Assembly: GCF_021917145.1 (NCBI RefSeq)
Contig: NW_025814038.1
Coordinates: forward strand, 447,045 to 511,044
Direction: 5' to 3'
Origin: Hypomesus transpacificus
Taxonomy: Eukaryota > Chordata > Actinopteri > Osmeriformes > Osmeridae
DNA: 64,000 nucleotides
The notes beneath the pieces were generated by a model that was not told the origin of the DNA, made no database searches, and worked only from the letters and a program-made list of their open reading frames with translations. The position numbers and the translations under genes were made by a program. Positions 19,739 through 31,700 of this stretch are shown here, piece by piece (the stretch's first letter is position 1; each line of letters opens with the position of its first letter).

Positions 19739-22700
19739 ATGATGGATCCTGGACAGGATTTACTCCTTGCTGCTTTGAGCGAGAGCGGCATCTGCGCAAA
19801 CGATCTGTTCGACTTTGAACCTCAGGATGCGGCCCAGTCCTCTCCCCTCCAGCAGGTAAAAAGTCCGCAGGTGATGCATCAGTCACATGGCCACTTTTGC
19901 CACTTAAGGGGGGGGGGGGGGGGGGGTAGTAGTAAACAGCCAGTTTGTACAAGCGTTTGATTCAAATCGTTACTTGGTTAAGTTGAAACTGCATTATTGT
20001 TCTTGCTGGTGAACATGCTCACAAAAGTTTCTATTTGTTTTCCAGTCCATCTCCATTAATGCCCTGGATGTTGGTTTGGGGGCCGAGGCAGTGGGAGCTG
20101 TTAGAACAGAGACGTCACTTCAACCTACTCACACAGTCACCATAAGGGTAACGTCACCTACTCACAGTCACCATAAGGCAGCTGTTGTCAGTGTGATCCG
20201 CCACTGCCCCCCGTAGTGGTCCCCGACGGCCACAAGTAAATTATTGCGACATACAACTCAGAACGAAGAAAACAGTCAGTAGTAGCCTATTAAAATGGGC
20301 TACACACGTTCCGCATTCTGACATCGCAGCCTGTGCACGGTTTGAGAGCCTCTCTGGTTGTAGAGGGAGTTCTCCCCTCCCAAATAGAGTTGGTTGGGTC
20401 CATAGCCTGTCTTTTCTAAAAGGTTTTCTCAGATAGGCTACCGATTGCTGGGCCGGGCGGCCCAACCGTAACAATAGGCGTCAGGGAGGGCCGGAGTGAT
20501 GGCATCACTAGATAAGGTTTTACCAATTGAAAAAAAGGCTGTTTATTTGACATAAATCTCCCAAAACTATTTTGTGCTCAAATAATGACCAAACATTTTG
20601 TGTCGAAATCCCTATCTTCATCACATCAAACCCATATGTCCTAGGTTTGGGCTAGAATATTTACAACGTCTGGCTCCGTGCCTGATTAACGCTCGGATCG
20701 TTAAGCAGTCTCTAAACGTGTATTCTTTTCTTAGCGGAAATTAAAATTAAAGAAATTAAAATTAGCAGAAGAGCCTACATTATCCGTTATAAAATCATGT
20801 GCCGCTTACAATAGTATGGCACCAGGTCTGGAAGCATGTTGTTCTGGGGATATAGCCTACTCTCTAGTTAGACGGTCCGCAAGTTTTTATTTATTGGCCA
20901 AGTGGTCCCTGGTCTGAAAAAGTTTGAGAAACACATCACCTACTCACAGTCACCATAAGGGTAACATCACCTACTGACAGTCACCATAAGGGTAACGTCA
21001 CCTACTGACAGTCACCATAAGGGTAACGTCACCTACTGACAGTCACCATAAGGGTAACATCGCCTACTCACAGTCACCATAAGGGTAACGTCACCTACTG
21101 ACAGTCACCATAAGGGTAACGTCACCTACTGACAGTCACCATAAGGGTAACGTCACCTACTGACAGTCACCATAAGGGTAACGTCACCTACTGACAGTCA
21201 CCATAAGGGTAACGTCACCTACTGACAGTCACCATAAGGGTAACATCGCCTACTCACAGTCACCATAAGGGGAACATCACCTACTGACAGTCACCATAAG
21301 GGTAACGTCACCTACTGACAGTCACCATAAGGGTAACATCGCCTACTCACAGTCACCATAAGGGGAACATCACCTACTGACAGTCACCATAAGGGTAACA
21401 TCACCGTGGCTCATTGTTTAGGGATGTAATTTATTGACATCCTAGCCCAATTCGATTTTTGTATGAGCTCCAACTTTTTCATCACAAATGTTAAACAACT
21501 AGTTGTTGCTCGGTATCTATACAACTGTCTGAGAGTTGCCAAACTAAATGTAGTTGTATACAATGACACATTATTTGACCATTACTTTAACTTGCCTTAT
21601 AACATTGGTTTGATTATATTTACATTTAGTCATTTAGCAGACGCTCTTACAGTAAGTACAGTGACATTCCCCCTGAGGCAAGTAGGGTGAAGTGCCTTGC
21701 CCAAGGACACAACGTCATTTGGCGCAGCCGGGAATCGAACTGGCGACCTTTAAATTACTAGCCCGATTCCCTAACAGCTCAGCCACCTGACTCCTTATTG
21801 ACTCTGGACTCATTCCCTATTTCAACGTCCTCTTTACAGCACAAGCCCCAGCCCTCAACCACTACATTTGTCTTAAATCAACTGAATCAGTTGCCATCTC
21901 TGGGAACGGTTGTCGTGACCAAACCGTCGACCACAAGCACCCCCAGACACACCATCACCGTAACCAAGGTGGTTCACACCACCCCGTCAGCCCTGCATGG
22001 CTCCACGTCAACCTCCAGCTCCTCCATGCCTCGCCCCTCCATGGTGCCCAGCAGAGAGCAGGTCAGTCAGTCTGCCAGGGTCTGGGGGCTACCACAAGTT
22101 GTTCAATTACATGTTGATTCTATGATCATTTCTGTAGTAAAAAAACGATGTATTTAAAATTAAACTATAAAGAATATGCTAATAAAGTCAGTCACCTGTG
22201 ATTTCATTAACATTAAGTGAGCAGCTAGGCATGTGTTTGAACTTTCTTTTTCATCCTTCAAAAAAATGCACGTGTTTGGGGCGTGTCACTTCCTGCCTGT
22301 CTTCTCTGGGACGCGTCACTTCCTGCCTGTCTTCTCGTCTGGGGCGTGTCAGATCCAGCTGAAGGACCTGCTGAGGCAGAGCGGGGTGAAGAGCAGCAGC
22401 CTGGTGGAGCTGATGAAGCTCAAGCCTCCGCCCGACATAGCCCAGCCCGTCGCCACTGCAACGTCCACGGGAACCAGTGAGTCGCGAGGCCACGCCTACC
22501 CCCCCCCCATCTCCTCCTTTCTGTTCCCCGCTTTATGTTCAAAAGGATCTCTTGAATTGTAAGGGTGGCTTCTATGACGGGGGATGGAAAAAGCGCGGAG
22601 TCCGTCCAGAGCTGGTCGTGGTCTCGATTTGTCCGTTGATCCTCTCTAGAGTAGTAGGGATGGTTCATGGAATCACAGATCTGAGACTCCCCATATTCTA

Positions 22701-25700
22701 ATATGCCTCTGGGAGTTGGCCAAACATGTTTTTCTAATCGGCAAATATTGTTTCTTATGATTCACTGACCCTTGATTACACATGCTTTCATCCTCGCAGA
22801 AATAATTCTGGTCACGACAAAGATGATCACTAAACCAGGTATGGACAGGCTCCAGATAGGGGCAGGGATGGTCAATGATGAGGTGTTTCACAGGGTGAAC
22901 CGTTAAGGCTGGAAATGGATATTTAAACTTGTCTGGGTATTCCACATTCAAAGCATTCTTGTCATTTGTTAACGTCACATATTAGCTATGCTTGGTCTTG
23001 CTTAGGATGCATTTGTATTTTGATGTGAATGTATAAATAATCTGAGAAATGTAACAAATTCCCTTTTCTCCCTTTGAGAATCAGAGGATGATCTCTTTGT
23101 GGAGTTGGCAAAAGATTAGCCCCTAATTCATCGTGCGTCCTAATCTCAGACGGTTCCCGCTCGCCTCCTCCTGCTCTCTGATAAGGCCTGTGTCCTCTCT
23201 CGCCCCCCTCTAGCGGAACTGAACAACGGGGTGAAAAAGGAGGCGATGATGGGCCGAGACATGGCGCGAATCTGGGTGAATGAAGACGCGAAGGGGCGGA
23301 GCTTCTCCCCGACCCTCGTGAGTGTCTCCGCCCCAGGGCCGCGCTCGCTCCAGCCACGGCCGACGGATCTCATTCACTGACAGGCAGACTCGAGGTGGTG
23401 CAGCCGACCCCCAAGCTCATTCCCTCCGGCTTCGCTTTGTGTTTTATGTAGAAACTACCCGGGATGAAAGAGGAGGACGAGCCCGAGGAGGAGGATGAGG
23501 AAGAGCTGGGTCACGCTGAGACGTACGCAGAGTACATGCCCATGAAATGTAAGGCTGCTCCGCTAGACAACTCGCCATGTGGGGGCTTTTAAAATGCTTC
23601 ATCTCTGACTGTCAGATGGCTGAGCGGTTAGGGAGTCGGGCTATTAATCAGAAGGTCGTTGGTTCGATTCCCGGCCGTGCCAAATGACGTTGTGTCCTTG
23701 GGCAAGGCACTTCACCCTACTTGCCTCGGGGGAGAATGTCCCTGTACTTACTTGTAAGTCGCTCTGGATAAGAGCGTCTGCTAAATGACTAAATGTAAGT
23801 ATGTCTGACTGACGGCCGTGTGTGTGTGTCCAGTGAGGATCGGCCTGAGGCATCCGGACCCTGTGGTGGAGACCAGCTCCCTGTCCAGCGTGAACCCTCC
23901 CAACGTGTGGTACCGCCTCTCCATCCCAGAGGAGACCATCGACCGAGGCTGGCTCTCTGCTCTGCAGCTGGAGGCCGTCACGTACGCTGCCCAGGTAACG
24001 CTCCGCAAAGCTCCGGAGAAGGACCCAACTCTGGGATTCTCTTCCTTTTTATTTCCCCTCCGAGGGTTCAGGTGCGGTTACGTGGAGCCTTCTGTGACAT
24101 TGCTTGTCAAAAGAAATAACATTAGATCTCTGTTGACAAGTTTAGCTGCTAAATGTTCAGCCGCTTCTAATGTGGACAGTTCTTCATACTCGTCGAGTTA
24201 AGGGATAATGTTACTTTACAAAGCCGTTACAAGGCAGATTTAAAAAAAAAAAAAAAAAAAAATCTTTAAATCTTCTCTTGTACCCGTAGCAACACGAGAC
24301 ATTCCTGCCCAATGGGGATCGAGCGTCGTATCTCATTGGCGACGGAGCTGGCGTGGGGAAGGGCAGGACCATTGCTGGGATCATCTACGAGAACTACCTC
24401 CTAGGCAGGAAGAGGTCACTCTGGTAAACAGAAGATCTTTCTAGAACCGCTCGCCCTGTTGCTGGAAGACACGGGGATCTCAAAACGTTACTTTTAGACG
24501 AGTGAGTTCTGATTCGTAGCCGGTCTGTTCGTTCGACAGGTTCAGTGTTTCCAACGACCTGAAGTACGACGCTGAGAGGGATCTGAGAGATATCGGAGCG
24601 AAGAACATCCAGGTCCATTCACTGAATAAGGTAAAGGAGCAGGAAATGACCCGGTCCATTCACTAAATAAAGGCAAAGGAGCAGGAAATGACCCAATCCA
24701 TTCACAAAATAAAGGCAAAGGAGCAGGAAATGACCCAGTCCATTCACTGAATAAGGCAAAGGAGCAGGAAATGACCCGGTCCATTCACTAAATAAAGGCA
24801 AAGGAGCAGGAAATGACCCACAGCTGGTCCCCTGCTTCTGCAGCTGGTCTTGAATCCCCCTTCTTCTTCCTCTCTTGAGTTTTTATTTCTGGTCTCCTCA
24901 GTTCAAGTATGGGAAGATCTCCTCCAAACACAATGGGAGCGTGAAGAAGGGGGTGATCTTCGCCACCTATTCGTCCCTCATCGGGGAGAGCCAGTCTGGG
25001 GGAAAGTATAAGACCAGGTTCAAACAGCTCCTCCACTGGTGTGGGGAGGACTTTGACGGAGTTGTATCCTTAAATGGAATTTAAGAGAAGTTATATGTAT
25101 TATTTCTTCCTTATATCTTTGTATTTTATTATATATATTTTGACCATTTATTGTACTTTTAATACTTTTTTATATATGATTTAATTATTTATTTGAGTGT
25201 ATCAGTGACAGAATAATTATCCAGAACTATGTATTCCTTTTTCTTTAACCCAACACCTGTAAGATTGTCTATGATGAGTGTCACAAAGCCAAAAATGTGT
25301 GTCCAATCGGGTCGTCCAAGCCCACTAAGACTGGCCTGGCAGTCCTGGAGCTGCAAAACAAACTTCCCAAAGCACGCGTGGTGTATGCCAGCGCCACAGG
25401 TAAGGATCAGGCCTCAGCACCATCACAGTTCACCTGTGGAGACGGGACAGAATCAGAACTGGTTTTAATCACCATGAAAGTTTGCACAGACAAGGAATTA
25501 GCTTTGGTAGGAAGGTGCAAACATTAGCATAAACATATAGGAATCTTAAATGCAAATATGAGGACTAACTATTTCTAAGGGTACATAACTAGCAGTAATT
25601 AAGTGGAATTAGAATGAAGTAAAATGTACAATAAAATATAAAATATACGCTGTCTCAACACTGTGCGTCTGGCCTTCCAGGGGCTTCTGAGCCTCGCAAC

Positions 25701-28700
25701 ATGGCCTACATGAACCGTCTGGGCATCTGGGGGGAGGGAACGCCCTTCAAAGAATTCAGCAACTTCATCCAGGCTGTGGAGCGCAGGTGAGAGGATCTAC
25801 TGCCGTTTCATCTTTCGAGGTGTTTTTTAGGGCTTTTAGCAAAAACATTTGTTCATTTGTGGCTAAAGGCGTAGGAAGGAACTTGGAATCGGAACCCTTT
25901 TGGATAGCGACAACAAGTAAAAATCTAATGGAGTCGATCTCGCCCCCCCCCCCCCCCCCCCCCCCCTTGCGTTCACAGAGGTGTCGGTGCCATGGAGATA
26001 GTTGCCATGGATATGAAGCTGCGGGGCATGTACATCGCGAGGCAGCTGAGCTTCACCGGAGTGACGTTCAAGATTGAGGAAGTTCCGCTGACGCAGCATT
26101 ACATCAAGATGTACAACAAGTCCGTGCGTCTGGTGAGGGACCCTGCTGACCACGCCCTCAGGGGCGGGTCTATTCTTCTGTCCACTCCTCGTCAGATTAT
26201 CCTGCCGTAGCTCCAGATTATAGCAACATCCCTTGAATTATGTCTATCGATCCGTCCTAACGCATCGAAAACTCCTGGTGGTATGATTTGACAGTGCAAA
26301 ATACCTTATCAGATTGTCCTACCAGTCTAAAATAAACAGGTAGGATGATTTTACAGCGTGACAAAAAAATGAGGCTAAACGTCAATGACTGGTAGGACAA
26401 TCTGACTGCGGTGGATGAACTGGTCAGGACACTGACACGCTTCACCCCCCGGAGCCCACCGCTCTGCTGCCGTCAGCTGATCAGTGCCCGTGTGTGTTCC
26501 ATTTATCCATTTAGTCATTTAGCAGACGCTCCTATCCAGAGCAACTTACAGTAAGTAGGGTGAAGTGCCTTGCCAAAGGACACAGTCATTTGGCACGGCC
26601 GGAAATCGAACCAGCGACCTTCTGATTACTAGCCCGATTCCATAACTGCTCAGCTATCTGACGCTCGTGTGTGTTTCAGTGGGTGAGCGCACGCGAGAAA
26701 TTCCAGCAGGCGGCTAACCTGATGGACGCCGAGCAGCGCATGAAGAAGTCCATGTGGGGCCAGTTCTGGTCAGCCCACCAGCGCTTCTTCAAGTACCTCT
26801 GCATCGCCTCCAAGGTCCGTAGGGTGGTGCAGCTGGCCAGGGAGGAGGTGAAGAACGGCAAGGTGAGACGTCTGATCCTCATCTCTGGATGTGACAGCCA
26901 GGGGGCGGAGCTTTCCTTATACACGTCCCACCAACTGTTTGAAAACAGCAAATCTCCCCCCCCCCCCCACCCCCTCACTTCATAAAAAAAAAATATATAT
27001 ATTTAACTGCCGAATCTTCACTTATTAGAAAAAACTGCCCCCCCTCACATTTGAAAACAGACCTCCGCCCCTGGTTCCAGCTGTAGCGTGCTCGTACCGT
27101 AAGGTGCTGTGTATCGTGTGTGTGATAGTGTGGGGGTGTGTCTGCAGTGTGTGGTCATCGGGCTGCAGTCCACAGGAGAGGCTCGGACTCTGGAGGCCCT
27201 GGAGGAGGGAGGCGGAGAGCTCAACGACTTTGTGTCCACAGCCAAGTGAGTCCCCCGGCGCAACCATAGCAACACGCCGCTTTCTGGCACAACCATAGCA
27301 ACACGCCGCTTTCTGGCACAACCATAGCAACACGCCGCTTTCTGGCACAACCATAGCAACACGCCGCTTTCTGGCACAACCATAGCAACACGCCGCTTTC
27401 TGGCACAACCATAGCAACACGCCGCTTTCTGGCGCAACCATAGCAACACACCGCTTTCTGGCGCAACCATAGCAACACGCCGCTTTCTGGCGCAACCATA
27501 GCAACACGCCGCTTTCTGGCGCAACCATAGCAACACGCCGCTTTCTGGCTGCACAAAACACAAGGTCAGACTGGGCACTGAAATTCTGAGGACAAGACGA
27601 CGCAAAGCAACCTGTTATAACATATAAGTACTCAGAACAGAGAGTACACCTATGACTAGCTCAAATATAATAAACCTCCTAGCCGTGCTGCTTTGTGGAA
27701 GCACGCGGTCCTGGGAATGTGGTTTGACGGAGCGTTTCTTGTCTGTTTCTCCAGAGGCGTGCTGCAGTCTCTGGTTGAGAAGCACTTCCCGGCTCCAGAC
27801 AGGCAGAAGCTGTTCAGCCTACTGGGGATAGACCTCTCGGCCAAGAAGACCCCCTCTCCCATCGAGACCACAGCGGTGCAGAAGGGCAAGAAGAGGAAAG
27901 GTAGGCTGTCCATGTGGATCTCTCACTGCAGAGTAAGATCTTTCACGCGTATCCCTCACATGTTTTCATCCATTGAGTCTGCTTTATATCTCAATGTCAA
28001 CCAAAGACCCATCATGAGTCTTGTTGTATGCGGGCGTCACTGGACATGCAGAAAAATGAGAGAGAGAGAGAGGGAGGCGGCTTGATAGATGTCATGTGTC
28101 CCTCCCTCCTGACCAGGTCCAGGTGCGGAGGTGAGGAAGCAGGTGAAGAAGCCTCGCAGGTCGGGGGGGCTGTCCGGCAGCAGCTCAGACGACAGCCAAT
28201 CGGAAGAGTCGGAGAAAGAGGCGGAGAGCGACGACAGCTTCAAGTCGGTCAGCTCAGGGGAGGACGATGACGACTTTAACCCCTTCAGGGACGAGTCCAG
28301 CGAGGACGAGGAAGATGGTGAGGCGCTGTCACGCACTCCTGTCCCCCCTCCTCCCTATCCCCTCCTCCCTATCCCCTCCTCCTTCTCCTCTCCCCTCCTC
28401 CCTCTCTCCTCAACGTTCAATCACGCATGGTCAACGGGACCCGTTGCGAGCGCAGGAGACATTACATGACCTCGTAGGTGACCTTGTATCCCCCCCCCCT
28501 TCTCTCAATCTTCCAGATCCCTGGCTCATCAGAAAAGAGCCCAAAAAGGGCAAAGAGAAGAAAAGCAAGAAGAAGAAGAAGAAGAAAAGCATCGACCCAG
28601 ACTCTATCCACAGCGCCCTGCTGGCCTCCGGCCTCGGCTCAAACAGGCCTGCCTTCACTGCCCCGGCTGTGAAGACCCCCAGCACGCCCGCCACAGGTAA

Positions 28701-31700
28701 GAGGCACAGCGCCCACCACCCACGGGAGTTCACACGCCGTCACAGCCCCCCCCTGGGGTAGTAGGAGAGAGCTAACTTCCTGCTCTCCACAGTGAAGGTG
28801 GAGAGAGCTAACTTCCTGCTCTCCACAGTGAAGGCAGAGAGAGCTAACTTCCTGCTCTCCACAGTGAAGGCGGAGAGCGAGGACGGCTGCGTGACGAGCC
28901 AGGACGCGGTGGAGGACGCCCAGCACATGAAGAAGGATCTCCTGGACCAGCTGGAGAAGCTGGCTGCTGACCTGCCCCCCAACACCCTGGACGAACTCAT
29001 CGACGAGCTGGGGGGGCCGGAGAACGTGGCCGAGGTACCCACCGCCCCGGGGCTCCCTGCTCACGCTCTCCATGTTGATATTTAATCAGTATTTTACTCA
29101 TATTCTGTGTGTGAGCATTAGCCATATGCAATGGAAGGTCATATTTATTTGATTTGAAGACTTATCTTTTTATTGTTTGGATGTTTCACGGTTTATAATT
29201 TGTTAAATATATCATCCATAGTTGATGATGACAGTTAGCCAGCCGCCAGCCGTGTCCAGAGTTCCAGTAAACATCCCCCCCCTCCCTCTATCCCTCCCGT
29301 GTCTCAGATGACGGGTCGTAAAGGCCGGGTGGTCAGCAACGACGACGGCAGCATCTCCTACGAGTCTCGCTCGGAGCTGGACGTCCCCGTGGAGATCCTC
29401 AACCTCACAGAGAAGCAGAGGTTCATGGACGGAGAGAAGGTAGGGCTGGCGTCCTCCCCCCGGACTGCTTAGGTGCTCCTACAGGCGTGTGGGAGTGTGG
29501 TACCTCTCCAGTCCTCCACACGTCATGGAAACATCTCGTTCTCTTTCCCCTCCTCCTCCAGAACATTGCCATCATCTCGGAGGCGGCCAGCTCTGGGATC
29601 TCCCTGCAGGCTGACAGGCGGGTCAAGAACCAGCGGCGCCGAGTCCACATGACCCTGGAGCTGCCCTGGAGTGCGGACCGAGCCATCCAGCAGTTTGGTT
29701 AGTAGAGACCTCAAAGTCCCAACGTTTGGGTTTAGCTCGTGGGATCTGTAGCACTTTGCGACGGTCGTATTCGAGTCTAGCCCGGGTTCTGTCCTGCATG
29801 TCTTCCCCTCTCTCTCTCTGCCTTTCCTGTCACACTTTACTTACAACTGTCCAATAAATCACATAGCCCTTCAAAATACATTGTGTGTGTATATACTGAC
29901 TCCTACTTTGGTCTAATATCCTCTTTGCCCCACAGGGAGAACCCACCGGTCGAATCAAGTCACCGCTCCAGAGTATGTCTTCCTGATATCCGAGCTGGCA
30001 GGAGAGCAGAGGTTTGCATCCATCGTGGCCAAAAGACTGGAGAGCTTGGTAAGATGAATGATCACTCGGGAGTTAGAACAACCTCCACACGAGGCCATCT
30101 TAATGTTTGTCTTATCTTCGGGGCATTGTGACCCTTCCACGTGTTGTGACAACTTGACCTCATACAAAAATAAAGTGAAGAATTTTCTTTTAACCGTCGG
30201 GCTGTCTTTCACCCCCCACAGCTCAAATGTTAAAAGAAAATGCTTTTTATTTGTTTTTTGTATTGGGTAAAGTTGTCGCAGCACAACGATGGGTCGTTGT
30301 GAACCTTTGGGTTTATTGTGACCCGAAGGCAGCTCAAGGGTTAATGTTTTTCAAAGCGGGTGAACTTTGCTAAATGCTTTGTGTGTCCCATCCAAATGTT
30401 TCTGTGGAACAGGGAGCCCTCACTCATGGAGACCGAAGAGCCACTGAAACTAGAGACCTGAGCAGGTTCAACTTTGACAACAAAGTAAGGACACTGGGTG
30501 TGTGCGTGTGCATGCATTGGCATGTCTGTCTCAGGAGTCTAACTTTAATCTCAACCTTTCCCCCTCCCCTCCTCCTCCTTGTTCTGTCACAGTATGGCAG
30601 AAATGCTCTGGAAATAGTGATGAAGTCCATTGTAAACCTCGACTCTCCGCTGGTCTCTCCACCTGCTGACTTTGACGGGGATTTCTTCAAAGGTATGAAT
30701 CACTGGATTTTCCCTTCCTGGTTGTGAATAGTTGGATCTGTTTCCTTGTTTGAGTTTCCCAAGTTGGCCCATGAGTGTGATTGACACCAGGGAGGGAGGG
30801 GAATTAAAAGATTGCAGGCTTCTTTTAAAAAAAATTGTTTTATGTCTACCGGGTAAAACTAATATAAAAACATTTTTTTTCAGAAATTTGCAACGGACTC
30901 ATAGGTGTTGGGCTGATAAATGTGGAAGACAGATCCAGAATCCTGTCATTAGATAAAGGTGAGCACATGCAACACATTTCTCTGTCTCTCTCTCTCTGTG
31001 TGTCTCTCTCTCGCTCTCTCTGTCTATCTCTCTTTCTCACACTTCACTTAAAAACTGTCAAATAAAGCAAGTAAAATGTGAAAAATTTAGATTTAAAAAA
31101 ATAGATAAATTGTTGTTGTCACATAACTTAACCGTGTCTGCCCTCCTAACTGTCCCGCCCTCAGGTGAGGAGTTTCCAAACAGGTATGAAAAGTGCTTTT
31201 TAATTGTACATATCTGATGCCACGCCTGTGTCTCTCTTCTCCTTGTCAGACTACAACAACATCGGGAAGTTCCTGAACCGGATCCTGGGTATGGAGGTGC
31301 AGCAGCAGAACGCCTTGTTCCAGTACTTTTCCGACACGCTGGGGGCCGTTATACTGGACGCCAAGAAGAACGGCCGATACGACATGGGGATCCTGGGTAC
31401 GACGGGAGCCTGACCGGTTCACCTCAACGTTATGAACTTTCTGGAATTGTAGATATCTGTAGATATCTGCAGATATGTGTTGCTGCCGTCTACAGTGCAC
31501 AGACCATGCCCTTCTTAAACCATGCCTCTTTTCTCTCTCTCACTCTCTCTCACTCTATCGCTCTGTCTCTCACACACACACACACACACACACACACAGA
31601 TTTGGGTTCTGGGGATGAGAAGGTGAGGAAGGTAGAGGCCAAGAAGTTCCTAACCCCAGGCTACTCCACGTCAGGACACGTCGAGCTGTACACGGTACAC

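Noticed and set aside
20930-21406. CRISPR-like regular repeat array
   Set aside because: Units are contiguous without unique spacers, in vertebrate intron DNA; it is a minisatellite.
23614-23700. Possible tRNA-Leu/Ser gene
   Set aside because: A and B boxes are present but the cloverleaf arms do not pair well and the same head recurs in eight copies with a SINE tail.
27025-27605. Minus-strand frame of about 180 codons with [17 protein letters not shown] repeats
   Set aside because: The 29-bp period rotates through all frames, giving open frames without coding origin; it lies in an sbno1 intron.
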